Below, piece after piece: positions 1-6,634 of a DNA stretch of 8,781 nucleotides. The notes beneath the pieces are model-generated. The model searched no databases. It was not told the DNA's origin and worked only from the letters and a program-made list of their open reading frames with translations. Positions within the stretch are counted from its first letter, which is position 1, and each line of letters opens with the position of its first letter. Source of the stretch: Synechococcaceae cyanobacterium RL_1_2. Lineage in GTDB: Bacteria > Cyanobacteriota > Cyanobacteriia > Cyanobacteriales > JAAUPO01. The stretch spans positions 1 to 8,781 of the forward strand of contig JAAUPO010000059.1 in the NCBI GenBank assembly GCA_012033095.1, given 5' to 3'. The translations under genes were made by a program, and so were the position numbers.

Positions 1-627
1 GAGGGTACTAAGTTTACTAAACACCGGATTAGATTCCAAGTCTTGCACGGAAAGGTTAGTAATCGTTTGACGGGCCGACTTGAGAAAATCTGGGCCTAGG
101 GGTAACAGGCCATCAATACAGACAAGGGCTGCTAAGCGCATTAATTCTTCTTTGCCATAATTTCTCAGGGCTTTAACAAAATCCCCAATATTATCCCCAG
201 GAATACCACTGGTTTGGCAAAAGGCTACTACTTCCACCGCGATTTTTAACGCAAAATCAATGGACTGTACTTTATCTGCTTTAGGGGTTAACTTTTCAAT
301 CAGGCCGCCCATAAGGGGAATTTTGTCGCTGACCATATTGGCTAACGCCGCACTAGCAAGGGCTGTATCTGCGCTATCTAGGGTTTGGTATAACCAGACT
401 GCTCGTTGATAACCTTCGGATTTATCGTTGTACAGGACAAGGGCACGGGTTTTAATTTGTTCAATTAGGGCGGGATCATTTTCCCCAGTAACTTGGGCCA
501 CTAAACTATCAAACCCATTGGTATTTTGCCATTGACCGGGAACAACAAAGTCAAGAGCTTGTAGGGTCAACGTAGTCAGGTTACGGGTGGGTAACTGATC
601 TACCAATTCAATAATATTTTTACTCAT
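1..627 (-). CDS. Conserved cyanobacterial hypothetical protein, C-terminus cut by the window edge
   Basis: Reading the minus strand from the ATG at 627-625 gives 209 uninterrupted codons to the first base of the window, so the C-terminus is missing. The protein begins MSKNIIELVDQLPTRNL and is soluble and mostly helical by composition, with no signal peptide. One moderately hydrophobic stretch (about residues 125-137, FALKIAVEVVAFC) looks like a buried helix rather than a membrane span. Other recognisable patches are residues 68-82 (NDKSEGYQRAVWLYQ), 103-117 (IPLMGGLIEKLTPKA) and 169-181 (VCIDGLLPLGPDF). From memory it resembles a widespread cyanobacterial family of unknown function; I assign no role. 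There is no good ribosome-binding site, only an AAGG about 25 nt upstream. The two possible upstream starts (at 644 and 638) are out of frame, so this ATG is the natural choice. Its spacer separates it from the next minus-strand gene by more than 900 bp, so it is probably transcribed alone. Confidence 0.85.
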   Translation of the reverse strand, partial: MSKNIIELVDQLPTRNLTTLTLQALDFVVPGQWQNTNGFDSLVAQVTGENDPALIEQIKTRALVLYNDKSEGYQRAVWLYQTLDSADTALASAALANMVSDKIPLMGGLIEKLTPKADKVQSIDFALKIAVEVVAFCQTSGIPGDNIGDFVKALRNYGKEELMRLAALVCIDGLLPLGPDFLKSARQTITNLSVQDLESNPVFSKLSTL

Positions 628-965
628 GGTTTAATCACTGGCATTTAATAACCCTTAGATCATAATCAATGGGGGTAAAAGTGAAATCAAAAAAAACTTT
701 AAGGATTTTTGGGTATGCGAACTAAATGTAATTATTTGTGGTTCTGAAGCTGTAGAGATTGTTGGCTTGCTGAAGTCAAAAATGATAGTTTATAGTCAAT
801 TGGATTTAGGGTAGTATTTTTACTCTTTGCCATAGGCTGATTTCAGCTCTATTTATTTCCCATAATTATTTAAAAAGACTATTAAGTAAATAAGCTTAGA
901 GGGGACAAGCGACTTCTATCGTTTATATAACAACGGTTTCAGCCATTAAATTATCAGAACAATAA
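628..965. other. Intergenic region upstream of the minus-strand gene at 1-627
   Basis: This AT-rich stretch has no open frame of useful length on either strand that I could find. It should contain the promoter for the minus-strand gene at 1-627. A TATGAT-like hexamer (minus strand, 664-659) lies suitably upstream, but its possible -35 (TTGATT, 690-685) is 20 bp away, so I do not call a promoter. No strong hairpin or terminator is visible. Confidence 0.5.
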
Positions 966-1280
966 AACGGCTTTTTCGGTAGTGCATCAATACCTTGGTG
1001 TGCCGATAAATCATATTTTAAAGAATGGGGACTTAGAATCCCATCAGCAGCTAGAAGACAGAATGTTGAACAAAAATGGGTTTAACGAGTTTGTAGAATC
1101 CCAAGTGCTTCAGCTTTCCCTTTTTCAGAGACAACTTTGACACGGGTAGAATGTCTAAAGAGAGCCTATCAATGCCAGGGTGATAAAATTGCTTATATCG
1201 AAAAAGAATATGAGGAAAATGAAGAATCAGATCAATTTACTCACGATAACCCTTTGCAACCATGCCGTCGATCGCTATAG
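966..1280 (+). pseudogene. Possible decayed coding remnant, family not recognised
   Basis: One plus-strand frame runs from 966 to the TAG at 1278-1280 with a single internal stop (TAA at 1083-1085). Before the stop it reads protein-like text (IPWCADKSYFKEWGLRIPSA). After it the text includes TTLTRVECLKRAYQC and then a highly charged segment (YIEKEYEENEESDQ). No start codon or ribosome-binding site is apparent. A second plus frame (931 to about 1139) is open and carries an ATG at 1063, and part of the minus strand is also open. A composite of two frames joined by a frameshift is therefore equally possible. I do not recognise the family. Composition and the internal stop suggest a degraded gene fragment, possibly from a former mobile element, but chance cannot be excluded. 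Confidence 0.25.
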
Positions 1281-1304
1281 CTAAATAAATCCCCTAAGGC
1301 CAGA

Positions 1305-1337
1305 ACGATCGCGTCAGGCTCTCTTCTGAGCGATCGT
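1305..1337. repeat. Inverted repeat built from HIP1-like cores
   Basis: ACGATCGC-g-TCAG (1305-1317) is the reverse complement of CTGAGCGATCGT (1326-1337), apart from one bulged G. This gives a 12-bp stem around an 8-nt loop (GCTCTCTT). A full HIP1 octamer follows at 1351-1358. No T-run follows the stem, so it is not a typical intrinsic terminator. It lies in the spacer between two minus-strand genes. Confidence 0.6.
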
Positions 1338-1491
1338 CATTTCAGGGTAGGCGATCGCTGCTTACAATCACATCAATCCAATTACTCAGGGAAAAACTGA
1401 GATACTCCAGAATTTTTATTTTTTATTTATTTTTTATTTCAAGGGTAATACTTAGGAATAAGAATTTAATAACATCTAAAACTTAAATATC

Positions 1492-1523
1492 GATGGGTTA
1501 CGCTCCCTTGAAGGATACCCTAC
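1492..1523. repeat. Degenerate short palindrome of the cyanobacterial GGGTTACGC...CCCTAC type
   Basis: The segment starts GATGGGTTACGCT and ends GGATACCCTAC, with an imperfect inner palindrome CCCTTGAAGG. It resembles the short interspersed palindromes common between cyanobacterial genes, but the arms pair poorly here. It lies just downstream of the minus-strand membrane-protein gene and could contribute to 3' end formation. This is a pattern impression only. Confidence 0.3.
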
Positions 1524-1559
1524 AAATTTCTAAGTTATTTAATTTACGATCCTTAAGTA

Positions 1560-2288
1560 TTAAGCTTGGGAAAAAATATTTTTATAAATCTTGCCTAAAG
1601 TTCTTACTAAAGACAATTCCATTGGATTACTGTGAATATTATGGAGAAATAAATACCAAGTAATAAGGGTGATACCAAGCATTTCGCCATAGTCTTCAAT
1701 AGTTCCAAAAACTTTGCCTATCGTATTTTCATTAATAACAATATGTACCACATCCACAATTACCCCAAAAAATACTAATAAAGCAATAAATAAAAACAAA
1801 TCTAAAGTTAATTGCTTAAATAGTTTTGATCCATGTTTAAAGCAAATACTAATTAAACCGATAGTAACTATTCCTGCAATTGCAAACACAGCAAATTCTC
1901 CAACATCAATATTTCTAATGCCAAAAATTTCAACAAAATTGAGCTGCCTTCCTATGACCTTACCTAGGGTTTCGTGAATACGCATAGAATCATCTAACAA
2001 GATATACACGAGCATTAAAATCCAAGACAAATAGGATTTTTCTTTGGTTTTCCATAAAAGTAATGTGGCTAAAAGAATGCACCAAAATTCTTTAATGTAC
2101 TGATACATTTCAGCAAAGCCAAAGTCCCTGGTTAAATCAAATTCTGATCTTTCTAAAAGTTTCCAAATCAAAAACCAATATAACACGACAAAAACCATGT
2201 CAGTTACACTTAGTAAGAATAAAAGAATGGTTGAGCCTGGTGTGTGAAAAGGAGCAAAAAATTCAAACAATTTTTTATGTTTGATCAT
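1560..2288 (-). CDS. Polytopic inner-membrane protein of unknown function
   Basis: An intact 242-codon reading frame. Hydrophobic segments suggest about six membrane spans: residues 20-45, 66-79, 84-101, 128-150, 160-184 and 199-216. The N-terminus (MIKHKKLF) and the C-terminal tail (RTLGKIYKN) are basic, which suits cytoplasmic ends. Acidic and His residues cluster at span edges: D99-D100 followed by H105-E106 (LLDDSMRIHETLG), D128 and E131 (IDVGEF), D179 and H182 (VDVVHIV), and E198-D199 with E202 (IEDYGEM). This pattern suggests a metal-binding or catalytic centre within the membrane, but that is inference, and I know no characterised family with this exact signature. The gene stands alone, with AT-rich spacers on both sides, and is lower in GC than the urease genes. 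No Shine-Dalgarno is visible upstream of the ATG. A TATAAT (minus strand, 2311-2306) lies close upstream without a clear -35. Confidence 0.85.
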   Translation of the reverse strand: MIKHKKLFEFFAPFHTPGSTILLFLLSVTDMVFVVLYWFLIWKLLERSEFDLTRDFGFAEMYQYIKEFWCILLATLLLWKTKEKSYLSWILMLVYILLDDSMRIHETLGKVIGRQLNFVEIFGIRNIDVGEFAVFAIAGIVTIGLISICFKHGSKLFKQLTLDLFLFIALLVFFGVIVDVVHIVINENTIGKVFGTIEDYGEMLGITLITWYLFLHNIHSNPMELSLVRTLGKIYKNIFSQA

Positions 2289-2314
2289 AAAGTATAAGGA
2301 TTTATATTATATTT

Positions 2315-2347
2315 TTTTATATTTGATTTTATATCTAAATTTTATAT
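2315..2347. repeat. Three spaced copies of TTTTATAT
   Basis: TTTTATAT occurs at 2315-2322, 2327-2334 and 2340-2347, so the starts are 12 and 13 bp apart, close to helical phasing. This is 27-60 bp upstream of the minus-strand start at 2288. It may be bent or UP-element-like promoter DNA, or just low-complexity AT sequence. Confidence 0.35.
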
Positions 2348-2689
2348 TTAAGCTTAGATTTAAGTGTGGGGTAAATCAGCCATAATTATGGTCTCTATCC
2401 TTCAAACTTTTGGGCAACAAAAAACAAATCTTACTGTAAAAAAAAGTTCTGAATATGGGTAAATTGAATATGTTACTAATTTATCCTTAACTAACGGAAA
2501 AGATTAAGAAAATAGAATTATCGTTTATCAAAAATATGACAAATGTGATACTAGTGCTTTGATTATTAATATTTATTAATCTCAAAACTTCATTTTCAAA
2601 TAATTTTTAACTATGGTTGTGGAATAAATCAAGATAACTGAATAAATTAATTATTCATAGCGAATTTACTTATGGTATAAGTACCTACC

Positions 2690-2782
2690 TATAGCAGTCC
2701 TAACTAGGTAATGATATGAATATCCTTACTAGACTTGTCTTTCAATGGACTCAATTTCCATAAGCTATTTAGGATTGCTATA
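2690..2782. mobile_element. Short non-autonomous element (MITE-like) with IS630/Tc1-type ends
   Basis: The left end TATAGCAGTCCTAACTAGGT and the reverse complement of the right end TATAGCAATCCTAAATAGCT agree at 17 of 20 positions. The outermost TA on each side could be the TA target duplication made by IS630/Tc1/mariner-type transposases. Only 93 bp lie between the outer edges and there is no coding capacity, so it would need a transposase in trans. Its termini resemble the right end of the element at 6635-6907. It sits in the spacer between divergent genes. Confidence 0.55.
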
Positions 2783-3045
2783 TTAAAGAAATCTATTTTT
2801 TTTGGCCATTATTTTTAATAATTGTTAATATTTTTTTATTTACTGTTAGTGATTTTTTAGTTTTAATTGAATTTGGTTATTTGTTATTTGATTAACTGTT
2901 CACCAAGGAAAATCAAATAATTATCCCGATCGCGATCAGGATCAAGGAATATGTGGAATATTTTTATAGTTTTTATAATTAAGAGCTATTTTTTACTTTA
3001 ACCTTTACTTCAATCTTTTAACTTGGATCTTCGGTGTTAAGAGCT

Positions 3046-3636
3046 ATGCAGCAATATCCTCTCCAATTAAACCTTTAAATGGTCTTTTTCTCCCCAAATT
3101 GTAGTTAAGGATCAAAACGAACAATTAGTATTTTTTATCCATCAAAAACTATTTAAGTTAAAAGAAGCGATCGGTGTTTTTGCGGATAGAAAAAAGGGAA
3201 ATTTAATTTATCAAATTAAAGCCGATCGCGTAATTGATTTTTCTGCCCGTTATGACTTTCTTGACCCCCTAGGGGTTAATTTTGGTTCAGTGAAGCGGCG
3301 GGGATGGAAATCGATCTGGAAAACCCGTTACGATATTTATGATGGCGATCGCGTTGCGTTTACCATTACCGAACAAAACCCTTGGGTCAAAGTAATGGAC
3401 GCACTTTTTGCAGAAATTCCCATTGTTGGTTTGTTTACAGGATATGTATTTAATCCGATTTATCAAGTACACCGAGGGGATGACACGGGGGAAATTGTGA
3501 TGCGATTGGAAAAATTCCGACGTTTTTTTCCCGCATTTTTACGATTAAACAGATCGATCAATTAGATCAAAAGGAAGAAACCAAGGTGTTATTGAGCTTA
3601 TTGATGATGCTCTTGCTGGAAAAAAATCGTGGTTAG
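3046..3636 (+). pseudogene. LURP-one-related (tubby C-terminal-like) protein, two frameshifts
   Basis: Three successive frames join into one 196-residue protein of the cyanobacterial LURP-one-related type. ATG at 3046 gives MQQYPLQL. An extra A in the AAA at 3069-3071 throws the frame to a stop at 3076-3078, while the family-like text continues in another frame from ACC at 3071. It includes KLFKLKEAIGVFADR (residues 34-48), RVIDFSARYDF (61-71), GSVKRRGWKSIW (80-91) and ENPW-like EQNPWVKVMDAL (109-120). Near the end one T seems to be missing from the run at 3536-3540. In the restored frame the C-terminus reads TIKQIDQLDQKEETKVLL and ends LLEKNRG with TAG at 3634-3636. The two indels cancel, giving exactly 197 codons. 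LURP-one proteins share the tubby/scramblase-like barrel and have poorly known roles, possibly lipid or ligand binding. Whether the lesions are real or sequencing errors cannot be told here. A start at the internal GTG 3290 would give only a fragment. The ribosome-binding site is weak (AAGAG). Confidence 0.8.
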
Positions 3637-3637
3637 A

Positions 3638-3699
3638 GGCTGTTTATAAAGTCAATTGAATTGGCATTTTGTCCCCTAAATTCCGCAATTTGGGGGACT
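3638..3699. repeat. 62-bp repeat, copy 1, with strong hairpin
   Basis: It begins GGCTGTTTATAAAGTCAATT two bases after the LURP-like stop codon and recurs in the same orientation at 6569-6631. Its second half (3671-3698) is a hairpin: GTCCCCTAAATT pairs with AATTTGGGGGAC, 12 bp with one T-G wobble, around a CCGC loop. An AT-rich TTTATAATTATTTTT follows, so the hairpin could act as a terminator for the gene before it. The CCCCCTAAATCCCCC-AATTTGGGG core belongs to an interspersed palindrome type I associate with cyanobacteria. Related G/C-rich remnants continue to about 3757. Confidence 0.75.
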
Positions 3700-3906
3700 T
3701 TATAATTATTTTTCAGAAAATTTACCCCCAGAATGGAGGGCAAGGGGGGCTTTTCAAACATCCTCTAAGCAACGCCTAAAATGTAGTTAAACTTAGTTAG
3801 ACTATTGTTCTTCCTCGATAACATCGTGTTATTTGCGATGTAAACGGATTAATCGTTTTTCAGGCAAGAATAATCGTGATCTAGTTATTTTTGCCCTAAC
3901 TTTAAT

Positions 3907-4557
3907 ATGCGTTTACCTTTACCCCAGTTCAAACCGGAGAGTCGGGCCGCTGCCCATGTGGCGGAAGTGATTGAAACGAGTACTACCTGTTTTTTGGCCC
4001 AATGCTTAGAACCGGAGGAGTTAAATTTTCCACCCATGCCGGCCTTTGGCAGTTGGGTTAAATCCCAGGATGAGGAATCGGGCCATACCATTATGGCGAT
4101 CGTGGTCAATGCCACCACTGCTCCCATTGATTCGATCCATCGGGCTAGGGCTTTGGGCTTAACTTTGGATGAGTTGAGACAACAACAACCCCAAATTTTT
4201 GCGATGCTCAAAACGGAGTTTACGGCGGTGATTATGGGGTTTATTAGTAATAACGATCGCGATCGAGGGAAAGCCTATCAATACTTACCTCCCCGTCCTC
4301 CCCAGATCCACCAGAGCGTTCATCAATGCACCACGGAGGAAGTTATTCACTTTACCCAAGACCTCAGTTTTTTGCGTTTATTACTGGTGATCACCGATGT
4401 ACCTTCAGAATCCCTAATTTCAGCGGTGATTCGTACGATCTATCAAATCAGAAAAGGGGAGCGATCGTGGTTAGTGAGAGCCGGGCGGGAATTGAGTCTA
4501 TTACTCAAAGATGATTACGATAAGCTGCGTTATATTTTAAGCCAAATCCATGCTTAA
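3907..4557 (+). CDS. HAS-barrel domain-containing protein
   Basis: An intact 216-residue soluble protein that I recognise as the cyanobacterial stand-alone HAS-barrel family. HAS-barrels are small beta domains named from HerA-type and ATP-synthase proteins, where they precede an ATPase domain; here no P-loop or ATPase domain is present. Conserved-looking text includes RLPLPQF at the N-terminus, AEVIETSTTCFLAQC (19-33), EELNFPPMPAFGSWV (37-51), SPIDSIHRARALGL-like APIDSIHRARALGL (72-85), PQIFAMLKTEF (95-105) and YLPPRPPQIHQ (126-136). A helical C-terminal half ends LLKDDYDKLRYILSQIHA. The function is unknown. ATG at 3907 matches the expected family start, though no clear Shine-Dalgarno precedes it. 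ureE follows in the same direction after a 90-bp gap with an imperfect GCTGGG/CCCAGC inverted repeat (4587-4618), so co-transcription is possible but not shown. Confidence 0.85.
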   Translation: MRLPLPQFKPESRAAAHVAEVIETSTTCFLAQCLEPEELNFPPMPAFGSWVKSQDEESGHTIMAIVVNATTAPIDSIHRARALGLTLDELRQQQPQIFAMLKTEFTAVIMGFISNNDRDRGKAYQYLPPRPPQIHQSVHQCTTEEVIHFTQDLSFLRLLLVITDVPSESLISAVIRTIYQIRKGERSWLVRAGRELSLLLKDDYDKLRYILSQIHA

Positions 4558-4647
4558 ACCAGTTTCCCCCTTAGGGATGTGATGATGCTGGGATGATTGA
4601 TTTGACCATTGCCCCAGCTAGAACGTAAGTCCTGATTAGTGATACCC

Positions 4648-5104
4648 ATGATGATTCTCGATCGAGTTCACCCCGTCGCCTCCTCCTCCTCCCCTAGGGA
4701 TCGCCCAGGGATTCCCGATTTACCCTTAACCGCCGAACAACGGCACAAGTCCCGGCAACGGATTGAGCTATCCACTGGGGAAACCTATGTGTTGAAATTA
4801 CCGAGGGGCAGCAAATTACAAGTGGGGGATATACTGACGGGGGAAAATCCGGAGGTAGCCGTCCGGGTCACGGCCCAACCAGAGGAAGTGATTACGGTGA
4901 GGGCGAAAGATCCCCTAGAACTACTCAAAGGGGCTTATCATCTGGGAAATCGCCATATTCCCCTCGAAATTAACCTCCATTATTTACGCTTAAATCGCGA
5001 TCGCGTCCTCGAAGAGCATGTTAATTCAACTAGGGTTGACCATCGCCATGGAAACTGTACCCTTTTTCCCAGAGATGGGGGCTTACCACCACCATGACCA
5101 TTAA
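4648..5104 (+). CDS. ureE: Urease accessory protein UreE (nickel metallochaperone), one-base frameshift near 3' end
   Basis: UreE binds nickel and delivers it to the UreDFG-apourease complex. The N-terminal peptide-binding-like part (ETYVLKLPRGSKLQVGD, residues 45-61) and the metal-binding domain (ITVRAKDPLELLKGAYHLGNR, then HIPLEI) are typical. As written, the frame after GAG 5014-5016 reads HVNSTRVDHRHGN and stops at 5097. Removing one base, C5017, restores MLIQLGLTIAMETVPFF, then [11 protein letters not shown] and TAA at 5102-5104. That is the standard UreE ending, with its His-rich tail and a normal length of 151 residues. The lesion therefore replaces the last 28 residues, including the tail histidines, but keeps GNRH (101-103) with the conserved dimer-site His. 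Start: ATG at 4648 or 4651; an in-frame GTG at 4639 is less likely. The repaired gene overlaps ureF by 11 bp, which suggests translational coupling. The indel could be a sequencing error. Confidence 0.88.
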
Positions 5105-5789
5105 TTACCAGGCTTTTTTACGGCTGCTCCAGTTATCTAGCCCCACCCTCCCCTTAGGGGCCTATAGCTATTCCGAGGGGTTAGAGTGGTTGGTCATGGC
5201 CCATATTCAAGACGCGATCGCTCTCCAGCATTGGCTCACCATGGAATTAACCTATGGTGCTATTCGTACAGAAGCGGCGGTGATGGCACGGGCCTATCGT
5301 TACCATCAAGATTTAGAACGCCTAACCTATTGGAATGATTGGTTAATTGCGAGTAAAGAAACTAAAGAACTAAGGTTGCAAACGAACCAAATGGGCAAAA
5401 GTTTAATCCGCTTATTAGTGCAATTAAGCGATCGTGACCCCCATCATTACCCTAATTATTTTGAGCAACTTCAAGATCACCTCGAAGATGGCTGTAGCTA
5501 CCCGATCGCGTTTGGGGTGGCAGCGGCCCAATGGCAGATTGATTTAGATTTAGCCCTCCCCGCTTATCTCCATAGTTGGGCGAACAATTTAGTTAATGGC
5601 GGAGTGAAATTAATTCCCCTTGGCCAAACCGCCGGCCAACAAATCCTCTGGCAACTGAATCCCATCATTGAAGCCCAGGCTCCTATGCTCCTAGGGTTAG
5701 AAGATGATCAACTTTACAGTTGTACCATGGGTTCAAGTTTGGCTAGTATGAACCACGAACAACAATATACCCGCCTATTTCGGAGTTAA
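5094..5789 (+). CDS. ureF: Urease accessory protein UreF
   Basis: Full-length UreF (231 residues), an all-helical protein that with UreD/UreH binds apo-urease and UreG and gates GTP hydrolysis during nickel insertion. Family landmarks are present and in order: [20 protein letters not shown] (12-31), the [15 protein letters not shown] segment (87-101), YPIAFGVAA (136-144), [18 protein letters not shown] (165-182), and the usual C-terminal ending YTRLFRS. No frame damage is visible. ATG 5094 lies inside the 3' end of ureE in another frame, preceded by a G-rich tract (GAGATGGGGG) about 12 nt upstream, so translation is probably coupled to ureE. ureG follows after 4 nt. A HIP1 octamer lies inside the gene at 5214-5221. 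Confidence 0.96.
   Translation: MTINYQAFLRLLQLSSPTLPLGAYSYSEGLEWLVMAHIQDAIALQHWLTMELTYGAIRTEAAVMARAYRYHQDLERLTYWNDWLIASKETKELRLQTNQMGKSLIRLLVQLSDRDPHHYPNYFEQLQDHLEDGCSYPIAFGVAAAQWQIDLDLALPAYLHSWANNLVNGGVKLIPLGQTAGQQILWQLNPIIEAQAPMLLGLEDDQLYSCTMGSSLASMNHEQQYTRLFRS
5782..5785 (+). promoter_or_regulatory. Ribosome-binding site for ureG
   Basis: GGAG overlaps the last codons of ureF, 8 nt before TTG 5794 and 11 nt before GTG 5797. The spacing favours TTG 5794 as the ureG start, although GTG 5797 would also work. Confidence 0.55.
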
Positions 5790-5793
5790 ACCA

Positions 5794-6393
5794 TTGGTGA
5801 AAAATCCTTTACGAGTTGGGGTGGCTGGCCCCGTGGGTTCTGGTAAAACGGCCCTAGTGGATGCCCTCTGCAAACGGATGAGGTCAACCTATCAAATTGC
5901 GGTGGTGACCAATGACATCTATACCCAGGAAGATGCTCAATTTTTGGTGCGCTCCGAAGCCCTCACCGCCGATCGCATTGTGGGAGTAGAAACGGGGGGC
6001 TGTCCCCATACGGCCATTAGGGAAGATGCCTCCATTAATTTGATCGCGATCGAGGAATTAGAACAAAGTTTTAAAGATCTAGAACTAATTTTTGTGGAAA
6101 GCGGAGGGGATAACCTCGCGGCCACCTTTAGCCCCGAATTAGTAGATTTAACTATTTATGTAATTGATGTGGCTGCTGGAGATAAAATTCCCCGCAAGGG
6201 GGGCCCAGGAATCACCAAATCAGATTTATTAGTGATTAATAAAATTGACCTTGCTCCTTACGTGGGGGCTAGCCTTGAGGTGATGGAGCGGGACAGTAAA
6301 CAAATGCGCCCCGATAAACCATTTATTTTTAGCAACCTCAAAACCCAGGAAGGGTTAGCAGCGATCGAGGATTTTATCAAATTATATTTATAG
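5794..6393 (+). CDS. ureG: Urease accessory GTPase UreG
   Basis: Intact SIMIBI-class GTPase of 199 residues that uses GTP to drive nickel delivery to urease together with UreE, UreF and UreD. Key motifs: P-loop GPVGSGKT (12-19), [12 protein letters not shown] (37-48), the nickel-binding Cys-Pro-His at C70-P71-H72 within [23 protein letters not shown] (102-107), the metal-switch stretch [21 protein letters not shown] (124-144) and the guanine-specificity motif NKID (149-152). The length and the ending match the family. No ATG is available: TTG 5794 or the adjacent GTG 5797 must start it. It is the last gene of the ureE-ureF-ureG run; 9 bp after its stop a small inverted-repeat element begins. 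With UreF it is the best-preserved part of this cluster. Confidence 0.96.
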   Translation: MVKNPLRVGVAGPVGSGKTALVDALCKRMRSTYQIAVVTNDIYTQEDAQFLVRSEALTADRIVGVETGGCPHTAIREDASINLIAIEELEQSFKDLELIFVESGGDNLAATFSPELVDLTIYVIDVAAGDKIPRKGGPGITKSDLLVINKIDLAPYVGASLEVMERDSKQMRPDKPFIFSNLKTQEGLAAIEDFIKLYL

Positions 6394-6401
6394 CTAGGGA
6401 G

Positions 6402-6505
6402 TGTCATCAATTAGCATTAAAACGTTGATCCTGAGCCAGGTTCAGAAAGTATAGTTTTAAACTGAAATCCTGAGCTAAGAAGAGTTTCAGGTTTAAATGA
6501 TGACA
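6402..6505. repeat. 104-bp terminal-inverted-repeat element (MITE-like)
   Basis: The segment starts TGTCATCA (6402-6409) and ends TGATGACA (6498-6505), an exact 8-bp inverted repeat that extends imperfectly inward (left AATTAGCATTAAAAC, right complement TTTAAACC). Inside it ATCCTGAGC occurs twice and there is an AGTTTTAAACT palindrome. There is no coding capacity. It lies directly after ureG and could form structure in the 3' end of the transcript. Confidence 0.5.
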
Positions 6506-6568
6506 GACCATAGTATTGCTTGGCGTGAATTTACAATCTATTTTCTATTTCTTGAGTAAGGAGTGAGG

Positions 6569-6631
6569 GGCTGTTTATAAAGTCAATTGAATTTACATTT
6601 TGCCCCCTAAATCCCCCAAATTTGGTGGACT
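6569..6631. repeat. 62-bp repeat, copy 2
   Basis: Direct-orientation copy of 3638-3699. The first 25 bases (GGCTGTTTATAAAGTCAATT and the next five) are identical, and most of the rest matches. The hairpin half has drifted here: CCCCCTAAAT pairs with ATTTGGTGG only imperfectly. The two copies flank the HAS-barrel-ureEFG block. Confidence 0.75.
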
Positions 6632-6634
6632 GTT

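Larger units (their letters stand above)
2289..3045. other. Long AT-rich intergenic region
   Basis: About 750 bp separate the minus-strand membrane protein from the plus-strand LURP-one-like gene, so the region must hold promoters in both directions. It contains triplicated TTTTATAT motifs at its left end and a 93-bp terminal-inverted-repeat element (2690-2782). I found no convincing reading frame. The best is a 24-codon ATG frame near 2389 with no ribosome-binding site. Confidence 0.5.

Noticed and set aside
1714..1977. Plus-strand 87-codon reading frame
   Set aside because: Lies antisense inside the intact membrane-protein gene, and its composition fits a shadow frame.
3821..3858. Small hairpins (ACATCG/CGATGT and AAACG/CGTTT) before the HAS-barrel gene
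   Set aside because: Five or six base pairs only, expected by chance in AT-rich DNA.
3885..4211. Minus-strand 108-codon reading frame
   Set aside because: Antisense to the recognisable HAS-barrel gene; no family-like text.
4558..4647. GCTGGG/CCCAGC inverted repeat as terminator between the HAS-barrel gene and ureE
   Set aside because: Six-bp arms with a 20-nt loop and no T-run; too weak to call a terminator.
5937..6125. Minus-strand 62-codon reading frame
   Set aside because: Antisense to ureG, which is clearly the real gene.
6497..6559. 20-codon frame MMTDHSIAWREFTIYFLFLE
   Set aside because: Starts inside the inverted-repeat end of a small element and has no ribosome-binding site; probably chance.
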